DNA from: Alitta virens
Lineage: Eukaryota > Annelida > Polychaeta > Phyllodocida > Nereididae
Assembly: GCA_932294295.1 (NCBI GenBank)
Contig: OW028574.1
Location: forward strand, 26,544,145 to 26,608,144
Direction of reading: 5' to 3'
Length of the DNA stretch: 64,000 bases
Below are positions 50,846-63,103 of the stretch, piece after piece (the stretch's first letter is position 1; every line of letters begins with the position of its first letter). Below the pieces are notes generated by a model. That model did no database searches. It was not told where the DNA came from and saw only the letters and a program-made list of their open reading frames with translations. The translations under genes were made by a program, and so were the position numbers.

Positions 50846-52403
50846 TTAATGTTGTTAACTGTTAATGTTGTTAACTGTTAATGTTGTAAACTGTTAATGT
50901 TGCCAGCTTATTGTTGTTGACAGCTTAATGTTGTTGATAGCTTAATGTTGACAGCCTAATGTTGACAGGCTAATGTTGACAGCTTAATGTTGACAGCTTA
51001 ATGTTGACAGCTTAATGTTGACAGCTTAATGTTGACAGCTTAATGTTGACAGCTTAATGTTGACAGCTTAATGTTGACAGCTTAATGTTGACAGCTTAAT
51101 GGTGACAGCTTAATGGTGACAGCTTAATGGTGACAGCTTAATGTTGTTGATAGCTTAATGTTGTTGATAGCTTAATGTTGACAGCATAATGTTGTTGACA
51201 GCTTAATGTTGTTGATAGCTTAATGTTGTTGATAGCTTAATGTTGACAGCTTAATGTTGACAGCTTAATGTTGTTGACAGCTTAATGTTGACAGCTTAAT
51301 GTTGACAGCTTAATGTTGACAGCTTAATGTTGACAGCTTATTGTTGACAGCGTATTGTTGACAGCTTAATGTTGACAGCTTAGTGTTGACAGCCTAATGT
51401 TGACAGCCTAATGTTGACAGCTTAATGTTGACAGCTTAATGTTGACAGCTTAATGTTGACAGCTTAATGCTGACAGCTTAATGTTGACAGCCTATTGTTG
51501 ACAGCTTAATGTTGTTGAGAGCTTAATGTTGACAGCTTAATGTTGACAGCTTAATGTTGACAGCTTAATGTTGTTAACTGTTAATGTTGTTAACTGTTAA
51601 TGGTGTTAACTGTTAATGTTGTTAACTGTTAATGTTGTTAACTGTTAATGTTGTTAACTGTTAATGTTGTAAACTGTTAATGTTGTAAACTGTTAATGTT
51701 GTTAACTGTTAATGTTGTTAACTGTTAATGTTGCCAGCTTAATGTTGTTGCCAGCTTAATGTTGTTGACAGCTTAATGTTGACAGCCTAATGTTGTTGAC
51801 GGTTAATTTTGACAACTTAATTTTCACAACTTAATGTTGACAGCTCAATGTTGACAGCTTAATGTTGTTGACAGCTTAATGTTGTTGATAGCTTAATGTT
51901 GTTGATAGCTTAATGTTGACAGCTTATTGTTGACAGCTTAATGTTGACAGCTTAATGTTGACAGCTTAATGTTGACAGCCTAATGTTGACAGCCTAAAGT
52001 TGACAGCTTAATGTTGACAGGCTAATGTTGACAGCTTAATGTTGACAGCTTAATGTTGACAGCTTAATGTTGACAGCTTAATGTTGACAGCTTAATGTTG
52101 ACAGCTTAATGTTGACAGCTTAATGTTGTTAACTGTTAATGTTGTTAACTGTTAATGTTGTAAACTGTTAATGTTGCCAGCTTATTGTTGTTGACAGCTT
52201 AATGTTGTTGATAGCTTAATGTTGACAGCTTAATGTTGACAGCTTAATGTTGTTGACAGCCTAATTTTGTTGACAGCTTAATGTTGACAGCTTAATGTTG
52301 ACAGCTTAATGTTGACAGCTTAATGTTGACAGCTTAATGTTGACAGCTTAATGTTGACAGCTTAATGTTGACAGCTTAATGTTGACAGCTTAATGTTGAC
52401 AGC
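50846..52403. repeat. P-G block, B cassette and P cassette
   Basis: P run 50846-50893 (3 units); G section with three GGTGACAGC units, GCGTATTG and GAGAGC; run 51565-51724 (10 units, unit 3 GGTGTTAACTG) with B at 51798; P run 52120-52167 (3 units) and GACAGCCTAATTTTG. It corresponds to 21943-23456. Confidence 0.91.
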
Positions 52404-53519
52404 TTAATGTTGTTAACTGTTAACGTTGTGAACTGCTAATGTTGCCAGCTTATTGTTGTTGACAGCTTAATGTTGTTGATAGCTTAATGTTGACAGCTTA
52501 ATGTTGTTGACAGCTTAATTTTGTTGACAGCTTAATGTTGACAGCTTAATGTTGACAGCTTAATGTTGACAGCTTAATGTTGACAGCTTAATGTTGACAG
52601 CTTAATGTTGACAGCTTAATGTTGACAGCTTAATGTTGACAGCTTAATGTTGACAGCCTAATGTTGACAGCTAAATGTTGACAGCTAAATGTTGACAGCT
52701 TAATGTTGACAGCTTAATGTTAACAGCTTAATGTTGACAGCTTAATGTTGACAGCTTTATGTTGACAGCTTAATGTTGACAGCTTAATGTTGACAGCTTA
52801 ATGTTGACAGCCTAAAGTTGACAGCCTAATGTTGACAGCTTAATGTTGTTGACGGTTAATTTTGACAGCTTAATGTTGTTGACGGCTTAATGTTGTTGCC
52901 AGCTTAATGTTGTTGACAGCTTAATGTTGACAGCCTAATATTGTTGACAGTTACTTTTGACAGCTTAATGTTGTTGACAGCTTAATGTTGTTGACAGCTT
53001 AATGTTGACAGCTTAATGTTGACACCTTAATGTTGACAGCTTAATGTTGACAGCTTGATGTTGACAGCCTAAAGTTGACAGCCTAATGTTGACAGCTTAA
53101 TGTTGTTGACGGTTAATTTTGACAGCTTAATGTTGTTGACAGCTTAATGTTGTTGCCAGCTTAATGTTGTTGACAGCTTAATGTTGACAGCCTAATATTG
53201 TTGACAGTTAATTTTGACAGCTTAATGTTGTTGATAGCTTAATGTTGTTGACAGCTTAATGTTGTTGACAGCTTAATGTTGTTGACAGCTTAATGTTGAC
53301 AGCTTAATGTTGACAGCTTAATGTTGACAGCTTAATGTTGACAGCTTAATGTTGACAGCTTAATGTTGACAGCTTAATGTTGACAGCTTAATGTTGTTGA
53401 CAGCCTAATTTTGTTGACAGCTTAATGTTGACAGCTTAATGTTGACAGCTTAATGTTGACAGCTTAATGTTGACAGCTTAATGTTGACAGCTTAATGTTG
53501 ACAGCTTAATGTTGACAGC
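52404..53519. repeat. C cassette, first of a 1,116-bp pair
   Basis: The 2-unit run 52404-52435 has the second unit TTAACGTTGTGAACTG, which creates a CpG. GTTAACAGC is at 52719, C signatures at 52934 and 53191, and a GACGGC unit near 52881. After the C pair it passes into GACAGCCTAATTTTG (about 53400), a P-tail motif, instead of the G-like end, and then reaches the next C cassette. Confidence 0.91.
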
Positions 53520-55028
53520 TTAATGTTGTTAACTGTTAACGTTGTGAACTGCTAATGTTGCCAGCTTATTGTTGTTGACAGCTTAATGTTGTTGATAGCT
53601 TAATGTTGACAGCTTAATGTTGTTGACAGCTTAATTTTGTTGACAGCTTAATGTTGACAGCTTAATGTTGACAGCTTAATGTTGACAGCTTAATGTTGAC
53701 AGCTTAATGTTGACAGCTTAATGTTGACAGCTTAATGTTGACAGCTTAATGTTGACAGCCTAATGTTGACAGCTAAATGTTGACAGCTTAATGTTGACAG
53801 CTTAATGTTGACAGCTTAATGTTAACAGCTTAATGTTGACAGCTTAATGTTGACAGCTTTATGTTGACAGCTTAATGTTGACAGCTTAATGTTGACAGCT
53901 TAATGTTGACAGCCTAAAGTTGACAGCCTAATGGTGACAGCTTAATGTTGTTGACGGTTAATTTTGACAGCTTAATGTTGTTGACAGCTTAATGTTGTTG
54001 CCAGCTTAATGTTGTTGACAGCTTAATGTTGACAGCCTAATATTGTTGACAGTTACTTTTGACAGCTTAATGTTGTTGACAGCTTAATGTTGTTGACAGC
54101 TTAATGTTGACAGCTTAATGTTGACACCTTAATGTTGACAGCTTAATGTTGACAGCTTGATGTTGACAGCCTAAAGTTGACAGCCTAATGTTGACAGCTT
54201 AATGTTGTTGACGGTTAATTTTGACAGCTTAATGTTGGTGACAGCTTAATGTTGTTGCCAGCTTAATGTTGTTGACAGCTTAATGTTGACAGCCTAATAT
54301 TGTTGACAGTTAATTTTGACAGCTTAATGTTGTTGATAGCTTAATGTTGTTGACAGCTTAATGTTGTTGACAGCTTAATGTTGTTGACAGCTTAATGTTG
54401 ACAGCTTAATGTTGACAGCTTAATGTTGACAGCTTAATGTTGACAGCTTAATGTTGACAGCTTAATGTTGACAGCTTAATGTTGACAGCTTAATGTTGAC
54501 ATCTTAATGTTGACAGCTTAATGTTGACAGCTTAATGTTGACAGCTTAATGTTGACAGCTTAATGGTGACAGCTTAATGTTGTTGATAGCTTAATGTTGT
54601 TGATAGCTTAATGTTGACAGCATAATGTTGTTGACAGCTTAATGTTGTTGATAGCTTAATGTTGTTGATAGCTTAATGTTGACAGCTTAATGTTGACAGC
54701 TTAATGTTGTTGACAGCTTAATGTTGACAGCTTAATGTTGACAGCTTAATGTTGACAGCTTAATGTTGACAGCTTAATGTTGACAGCTTAATGTTGACAG
54801 CTTAATGTTGACAGCTTATTGTTGACAGCTTAATGTTGACAGCTTAGTGTTGACAGCCTAATGTTGACAGCCTAATGTTGACAGCTTAATGTTGACAGCT
54901 TAATGTTGACAGCTTAATGTTGACAGCTTAATGCTGACAGCTTAATGTTGACAGCCTATTGTTGACAGCTTAATGTTGTTGAAAGCTTAATGTTGACAGC
55001 TTAATGTTGACAGCTTAATGTTGACAGC
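53520..55028. repeat. C cassette, second of a 1,116-bp pair
   Basis: Run 53520-53551 again has TTAACGTTGTGAACTG. GTTAACAGC is at 53821 and C signatures at 54036 and 54293. It has one fewer TAAATG unit than its neighbour, a GGTGACAGC in a normally GTTGACAGC position (near 53933), and completes with the G-like GAAAGC end. Confidence 0.91.
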
Positions 55029-56510
55029 TTAATGTTGTTAACTGTTAATGTTGTTAACTGTTAATGTTGTTAACTGTTAATGTTGTTAGCTGTTAATGTT
55101 GTAAACTGTTAATGTTGTTAACTGTTAATGTTGTTAACTGTTAATGCTGTAAACTGTTAATGCTGTTAACTGTTAATGTTGCCAGCTTAATGTTGTTGCC
55201 AGCTTAATGTTGTTGACAGCTTAATGTTGACAGCCTAATGTTGTTGACGGTTAATTTTGACAACTTAATTTTCACAACTTAATGTTGACAGCTCAATGTT
55301 GACAGCTTAATGTTGTTGACAGCTTAATGTTGTTGATAGCTTAATGTTGTTGATAGCTTAATGTTGACAGCTTAATGTTGACAGCTTAATGTTGACAGCT
55401 TAATATTGACAGCTTATTGTTGACAGCTTATTGTTGACAGCTTAATGTTGACAGCTTAATGTTGACAGCTTAATGTTGTTAACTGTTAATGTTGTTAACT
55501 GTTAATGTTGTTAACTGTTAATGTTGTTAACTGTTAATGTTGTTAACTGTTAATATTGTAAACTGTTAATGTTGTTAACTGTTAATGTTGTTAACTGTTA
55601 ATGTTGTTAACTGTTAATGTTGTTAACTGTTAATGTTGTTAACTGTTAATGTTGCCAGCTTTATGTTGTTGCCAGCTTAATGTTGTTGACAGCTCAATGT
55701 TGACAGCTTAATGTTGTTGACAGCTTAATGTTGTTGATAGCTTAATGTTGTTGATAGCTTAATGTTGACAGCTTAATGTTGACAGCTTAATGTTGTTGAC
55801 AGCTTAATGTTGACAGCTTAATGTTGACAGCTTAATGTTGACAGCTTAATGTTGACAGCTTATTGTTGACAGCTTAATGTTGACAGCTTAATGTTGACAG
55901 CTTAATGTTGACAGCTTAATGTTGACAGCTTAATGTTGACAGCTTAATTTTGACAGCCTAAAGTTGACAGCCTAATGTTGACAGCTTAATGTTGTTGACG
56001 GTTAATTTTGACAGCTTAATGTTGTTGACAGCTTAATGTTGTTGCCAGCTTAATGTTGTTGACAGCTTAATGTTGACAGCCTAATATTGTTGACAGTTAA
56101 TTTTGACAGCTTAATGTTGTTGACAGCTTAATGTTGTTGACAGCTTAATGTTGACAGCCTAAAGTTGACAGCCTAATGTTGACAGCTTAATGTTGTTGAC
56201 GGTTAATTTTGACAGCTTAATGTTGTTGACAGCTTAATGTTGTTGCCAGCTTAATGTTGTTGACAGCTTAATGTTGACAGCCTAATATTGTTGACAGTTA
56301 ATTTTGACAGCTTAATGTTGACAGCTTATTGTTGACAGCTTATTGTTGACAGCTTAATGTTGACAGCTTAGTGTTGACAGCCTAATGTTGACAGCCTAAT
56401 GTTGACAGCTTAATGTTGACAGCTTAATGTTGACAGCTTAATGTTGACAGCTTAATGTTGACAGCCTATTGTTGACAGCTTAATGTTGTTGAAAGCTTAA
56501 TGTTGACAGC
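55029..56510. repeat. B cassette and C2-extended X cassette
   Basis: B 55029-55469 (9 units, GACGG 55246; unit 4 is TTAGCTG and unit 8 is GCTGTAAACTG), X 55470-56510 (11 units, TTTATG after the run, C2 signatures 56080/56281). The X tail has TTATTG where the partners at 25.7 and 44.3 kb have TTCTTG. Confidence 0.91.
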
Positions 56511-58906
56511 TTAATGTTGTTAACTGTTAATGTTGTTAACTGTTAATGTTGTTAACTGTTAATGTTGTTAACTGTTAATGTTGTAAACTGTTAATGTTGT
56601 TAACTGTTAATGTTGTTAACTGTTAATGTTGTTAACTGTTAATGTTGTTAACTGTTAATGTTGTTAACTGTTAATGTTGTAAACTGTTAATGTTGTTAAC
56701 TGTTAATGTTGTTAACTGTTAATGCTGTTAACTGTTAATGCTGTTAACTGTTAATGTTGCCAGCTTAATGTTGTTGCCAGCTTAATGTTGTTGACAGCTT
56801 AATGTTGACAGCCTAATGTTGTTGACGGTTAATTTTGACAACTTAATTTTCACAACTTAATGTTGACAGCTCAATGTTGACAGCTTAATGTTGTTGACAT
56901 CTTAATGTTGTTGATAGCTTAATGTTGTTGATAGCTTAATGTTGACAGCTTAATGTTGACAGCTTAATGTTGTTGACAGCTTAATGTTGACAGCTTAATG
57001 TTGACAGCTTAATGTTGACAGCTTAATGTTGACAGCTTAATGTTGACAGCTTATTGTTGACAGCTTATTGTTGACAGCTTAATGTTGACAGCTTAATGTT
57101 GACAGCTTGATGTTGTTAACTGTTAATGTTGTTAACTGTTAATGTTGTTAACTGTTAATGTTGTTAACTGTTAATGTTGTTAACTGTTAATGTTGTTAAC
57201 TGTTAATGTTGTTAACTGTTAATGTTGTAAACTGTTAATGTTGTTAACTGTTAATGTTGTTAACTGTTAATGTTGTTAACTGTTAATGTTGTTAACTGTT
57301 AATGTTGTTAACTGTTAATGTTGCCAGCTTAATGTTGTTGCCAGCTTAATGTTGTTGACAGCTCAATGTTGACAGCTTAATGTTGTTGACAGCTTAATGT
57401 TGTTGATAGCTTAATGTTGTTGATAGCTTAATGTTGACAGCTTAATGTTGTTAACTGTTAATGTTGTTAACTGTTAATGTTGTTAACTGTTAATATTGTA
57501 AACTGTTAATGTTGTTAACTGTTAATGTTGTTAACTGTTAATGTTGTTAACTGTTAATGTTGTTAACTGTTAATGTTGCCAGCTTAATGTTGTTACCAGC
57601 TTAATGTTGTTGACAGCTTAATGTTGACATCCTAATGTTGTTGACGGTTAATTTTGACAACTTAATTTTCACAACTTAATGTTGACAGCTTAATGTTGAC
57701 AGCTTAATGTTGACAGCTTAATGTTGTTGACAGCTTAATGTTGACAGCTTAATGTTGACAGCTTAATGTTGACAGCTTAATGTTGACAGCTTATTGTTGA
57801 CAGCTTAATGTTGACAGCTTAATGTTGACAGCCTAATGTTGACAGCCTAATGTTGACAGCCTAAGGTTGACAGCTTAATGTTGACAGCTTAATGTTGACA
57901 GTTTAATGTTGACAACTTATTGTTGACAGCTTAATGTTGACAGCTTAATGTTGACAGCCTAATGTTGACAGGCTAATGTTGACAGCTTAATGTTGACAGC
58001 TTAATGTTGACAGCTTATTGTTGACAGCTTATTGTTGACAGCTTAATGTTGACAGCTTAGTGTTGACAGCCTAATGTTGACAGCCTAATGTTGACAGCTT
58101 AATGTTGACAGCTTAATGTTGACAGCTTAATGTTGACAGCCTATTGTTGACAGCTTAATGTTGTTGAAAGCTTAATATTGACAGCTTAATGTTGTTAACT
58201 GTTAATGTTGTTAACTGTTAATGTTGTTAACTGTTAATGTTGTTAACTGTTAATGTTGTAAACTGTTAATGTTGTTAACTGTTAATGTTGTTAACTGTTA
58301 ATGTTGTTAACTGTTAATGTTGTTAACTGTTAATGTTGTTAACTGTTAATGTTGTAAACTGTTAATGTTGTTAACTGTTAATGTTGTTAACTGTTAATGC
58401 TGTTAACTGTTAATGCTGTTAACTGTTAATGTTGCCAGCTTAATGTTGTTGCCAGCTTAATGTTGTTGACAGCTTAATGTTGACAGCCTAATGTTGTTGA
58501 CGGTTAATTTTGACAACTTAATTTTCACAACTTAATGTTGACAGCTCAATGTTGACAGCTTAATGTTGTTGACAGCTTAATGTTGTTGATAGCTTAATGT
58601 TGTTGATAGCTTAATGTTGACAGCTTAATGTTGACAGCTTAATGTTGTTGACAGCTTAATGTTGACAGCTTAATGTTGACAGCTTAATGTTGACAGCTTA
58701 ATGTTGACAGCTTAATGTTGACAGCTTAATGTTGACAGCTTATTGTTGACAGCTTATTGTTGACAGCTTAATGTTGACAGCTTAGTGTTGACAGCCTAAT
58801 GTTGACAGCCTAATGTTGACAGCTTAATACAGCTTAATGTTGACAGCTTAATGTTGACAGCCTATTGTTGACAGCTTAATGTTGTTGAAAGCTTAATGTT
58901 GACAGC
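56511..58906. repeat. B cassette and X-A-B higher-order unit
   Basis: B 56511-57106 (15 units, GACGG 56824, one GACATC 17-mer near 56895), X 57107-57441 (13 units, the first TTGATG), A 57442-58185 (8 units, GACATCC 57626), B 58186-58906 (15 units, GACGG 58499). It parallels 44938-47436 at about 11.5 kb. It contains the 10-bp truncated monomer at 58824-58833. Confidence 0.92.
58824..58833 (+). repeat. Truncated 10-bp monomer (TTAATACAGC)
   Basis: This 14-mer has lost GTTG. It is the only such shortened core I noticed, and it lies in a B-cassette tail that also has fewer 14-mers than its counterpart near 47.3 kb. It may mark a repaired break or a sequencing error. Confidence 0.85.
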
Positions 58907-60479
58907 TTAATGTTGTTAACTGTTAATGTTGTTAACTGTTAATGTTGTTAACTGTTAATGTTGTTAACTGTTAATGTTGTAAACTGTTAATGTTGTAAAC
59001 TGTTAATGTTGTTAACTGTTAATGTTGTTAACTGTTAATGTTGTTAACTGTTAATGTTGTTAACTGTTAATGTTGTTTACTGTTAATGTTGCCAGCTTAA
59101 TGTTGTTACCAGCTTAATGTTGTTGACAGCTTAATGTTGACATCCTAATGTTGTTGACGGTTAATTTTGACAACTTAATTTTCACAACTTAATGTTGACA
59201 GCTTAATGTTGACAGCTTAATGTTGACAGCTTAATGTTGTTGACAGCTTAATGTTGACAGCTTAATGTTGACAGCTTAATGTTGACAGCTTAATGTTGAC
59301 AGCTTATTGTTGACAGCTTAATGTTGACAGCTTAATGTTGACAGCTTAATGTTGACAGCCTAATGTTGACAGCCTAAGGTTGACAGCTTAATGTTGACAG
59401 CTTAATGTTGACAGCTTAATGTTGACAACTTATTGTTGACAGCTTAATGTTGACAGCTTAATGTTGACAGCCTAATGTTGACAGGCTAATGTTGACAGCT
59501 TAATGTTGACAGCTTAATGTTGACAGCTTATTGTTGACAGCTTATTGTTGACAGCTTAATGTTGACAGCTTAGTGTTGACAGCCTAATGTTGACAGCCTA
59601 ATGTTGACAGCTTAATGTTGACAGCTTAATGTTGACAGCTTAATGTTGACAGCTTAATGTTGACAGCTTAATGTTGACAGCCTATTGTTGACAGCTTAAT
59701 GTTGTTGAAAGCTTAATGTTGACAGCTTAATGTTGTTAACTGTTAATGTTGTTAACTGTTAATGTTGTTAACTGTTAATGTTGTTAACTGTTAATGTTGT
59801 AAACTGTTAATGTTGTTAACTGTTAATGTTGTTAACTGTTAATGTTGTTAACTGTTAATGTTGTTAACTGTTAATGTTGTTAACTGTTAATGTTGTAAAC
59901 TGTTAATGTTGTTAACTGTTAATGTTGTTAACTGTTAATGCTGTTAACTGTTAATGCTGTTAACTGTTAATGTTGCCAGCTTAATGTTGTTGCCAGCTTA
60001 ATGTTGTTGACAGCTTAATGTTGACAGCCTAATGTTGTTGACGGTTAATTTTGACAACTTAATTTTCACAACTTAATGTTGACAGCTCAATGTTGACAGC
60101 TTAATGTTGTTGACAGCTTAATGTTGTTGATAGCTTAATGTTGTTGATAGCTTAATGTTGACAGCTTAATGTTGACAGCTTAATGTTGTTGACAGCTTAA
60201 TGTTGACAGCTTAATGTTGACAGCTTAATGTTGACAGCTTAATGTTGACAGCTTAATGTTGACAGCTTAATGTTGACAGCTTATTGTTGACAGCTTATTG
60301 TTGACAGCTTAATGTTGACAGCTTAGTGTTGACAGCCTAATGTTGACAGCCTAATGTTGACAGCTTAATGTTGACAGCTTAATGTTGACAGCTTAATGTT
60401 GACAGCTTAATGTTGACAGCTTAATGTTGACAGCCTATTGTTGACAGCTTAATGTTGTTGAAAGCTTAATGTTGACAGC
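58907..60479. repeat. Chimeric A cassette and B cassette
   Basis: Run 58907-59082 (11 units, GTAAACTG at units 5-6, the last unit GTTTACTG) has a B-type head but leads to ACCAGC and GACATCC at 59139. B follows at 59727-60479 (15 units, GACGG 60040). It parallels 47437-48852 at about 11.5 kb. Confidence 0.91.
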
Positions 60480-61325
60480 TTAATGTTGTTAACTGTTAAT
60501 GTTGTTAACTGTTAATGTTGTTAACTGTTAATGTTGTTAACTGTTAATGTTGTAAACTGTTAATGTTGTTAACTGTTAATGTTGTTAACTGTTAATGTTG
60601 TTAACTGTTAATGTTGTTAACTGTTAATGTTGTAAACTGTTAATGTTGTAAACTGTTAATGTTGTTAACTGTTAATGTTGTTGATAGCTTAATGTTGACA
60701 GCCTAATGTTGACAGGCTAATGTTGACAGCTTAATGTTGACAGCTTAATGTTGACAGCTTAATGTTGACAGCTTAATGTTGACAGCTGAATGTTGACAGC
60801 TTAATGTTGTCAGCTTAATGTTGACAGCTTAATGTTGACAGCTTAATGTTGACAGCTTAATGTTGACAGCTTAATGGTGACAGCTTAATGGTGACAGCTT
60901 AATGTTGTTGATAGCTTAATGTTGTTGATAGCTTAATGTTGACAGCATAATGTTGTTGACAGCTTAATGTTGTTGATAGCTTAATGTTGTTGATAGCTTA
61001 ATGTTGACAGCTTAATGTTGACAGCTTAATGTTGTTGACAGCTTAATGTTGACAGCTTAATGTTGACAGCTTAATGTTGACAGCTTAATGTTGACAGCTT
61101 ATTGTTGACAGCGTATTGTTGACAGCTTAATGTTGACAGCTTAGTGTTGACAGCCTAATGTTGACAGCCTAATGTTGACAGCTTAATGTTGACAGCTTAA
61201 TGTTGACAGCTTAATGTTGACAGCTTAATGCTGACAGCTTAATGTTGACAGCCTATTGTTGACAGCTTAATGTTGTTGAGAGCTTAATGTTGACAGCTTA
61301 ATGTTGACAGCTTAATGTTGACAGC
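60480..61325. repeat. B-type run fused to P-G tail (junction near 60,672)
   Basis: Run 60480-60671 (12 units, GTAAACTG at units 5, 10 and 11) stops where a GCCAGC unit would be expected. It continues as a GATAGC 17-mer, CTAATG and GGCTAATG, the order found inside P at about 50930. Two GGTGACAGC units, GCGTATTG and GAGAGC follow. Relative to 48.9-50.9 kb, an X-A-B unit is missing. Confidence 0.89.
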
Positions 61326-62164
61326 TTAATGTTGTTAACTGTTAATGTTGTTAACTGTTAATGGTGTTAACTGTTAATGTTGTTAACTGTTAATGTTGTT
61401 AACTGTTAATGTTGTTAACTGTTAATGTTGTAAACTGTTAATGTTGTAAACTGTTAATGTTGTTAACTGTTAATGTTGTTAACTGTTAATGTTGCCAGCT
61501 TAATGTTGTTGCCAGCTTAATGTTGTTGACAGCTTAATGTTGACAGCCTAATGTTGTTGACGGTTAATTTTGACAACTTAATTTTCACAACTTAATGTTG
61601 ACAGCTCAATGTTGACAGCTTAATGTTGTTGACAGCTTAATGTTGTTGATAGCTTAATGTTGTTGATAGCTTAATGTTGACAGCTTATTGTTGACAGCTT
61701 AATGTTGACAGCTTAATGTTGACAGCTTAATGTTGACAGCCTAATGTTGACAGCCTAAAGTTGACAGCTTAATGTTGACAGGCTAATGTTGACAGCTTAA
61801 TGTTGACAGCTTAATGTTGACAGCTTAATGTTGACAGCTTAATGTTGACAGCTTAATGTTGACAGCTTAATGTTGACAGCTTAATGTTGTTAACTGTTAA
61901 TGTTGTTAACTGTTAATGTTGTAAACTGTTAATGTTGCCAGCTTATTGTTGTTGACAGCTTAATGTTGTTGATAGCTTAATGTTGACAGCTTAATGTTGA
62001 CAGCTTAATGTTGTTGACAGCCTAATTTTGTTGACAGCTTAATGTTGACAGCTTAATGTTGACAGCTTAATGTTGACAGCTTAATGTTGACAGCTTAATG
62101 TTGACAGCTTAATGTTGACAGCTTAATGTTGACAGCGTAATGTTGACAGCTTAATGTTGACAGC
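61326..62164. repeat. B cassette and P cassette
   Basis: Run 61326-61485 (10 units, GGTGTTAACTG in unit 3, GTAAACTG at units 7-8), B at 61559, P run 61881-61928 (3 units) with GACAGCCTAATTTTG. The GGTGTTAACTG unit is shared with the run at 51565, confirming the pairing of these blocks. One GCGTAATG unit lies near 62134. Confidence 0.91.
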
Positions 62165-63103
62165 TTAATGTTGTTAACTGTTAACGTTGTGAACTGCTAA
62201 TGTTGCCAGCTTATTGTTGTTGACAGCTTAATGTTGTTGATAGCTTAATGTTGACAGCTTAATGTTGTTGACAGCTTAATTTTGTTGACAGCTTAATGTT
62301 GACAGCTTAATGTTGACAGCTTAATGTTGACAGCTTAATGTTGACAGCTTAATGTTGACAGCTTAATGTTGACAGCTTAATGTTGACAGCCTAATGTTGA
62401 CAGCTAAATGTTGACAGCTAAATGTTGACAGCTTAATGTTGACAGCTTAATGTTAACAGCTTAATGTTGACAGCTTAATGTTGACAGCTTTATGTTGACA
62501 GCTTAATGTTGACAGCTTAATGTTGACAGCTTAATGTTGACAGCCAAAAGTTGACAGCCTAATGTTGACAGCTTAATGTTGTTGACGGTTAATTTTGACA
62601 GCTTAATGTTGTTGACAGCTTAATGTTGTTGCCAGCTTAATGTTGTTGACAGCTTAATGTTGACAGCCTAATATTGTTGACAGTTACTTTTGACAGCTTA
62701 ATGTTGTTGACAGCTTAATGTTGTTGACAGCTTAATGTTGACAGCTTAATGTTGACACCTTAATGTTGACAGCTTAATGTTGACAGCTTGATGTTGACAG
62801 CCTAAAGTTGACAGCCTAATGTTGACAGCTTAATGTTGTTGACGGTTAATTTTGACAGCTTAATGTTGTTGACAGCTTAATGTTGTTGCCAGCTTAATGT
62901 TGTTGACAGCTTAATGTTGACAGCCTAATATTGTTGACAGTTAATTTTGACAGCTTAATGTTGTTGATAGCTTAATGTTGTTGACAGCTTAATGTTGTTG
63001 ACAGCTTAATGTTGACAGCTTAATGTTGACAGCTTAATGTTGACAGCTTAATGTTGACAGCTTAATGTTGACAGCTTAATGTTGACAGCTTAATGTTGAC
63101 AGC
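62165..63103. repeat. C cassette, first of a 939-bp pair
   Basis: Run 62165-62196 with TTAACGTTGTGAACTG; GTTAACAGC at 62452; C signatures 62667 and 62924; then 14-mers lead straight into the next 2-unit run. It lacks both the GACAGCCTAATTTTG bridge of the 52.4-kb copy and the G-like end. Confidence 0.91.
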
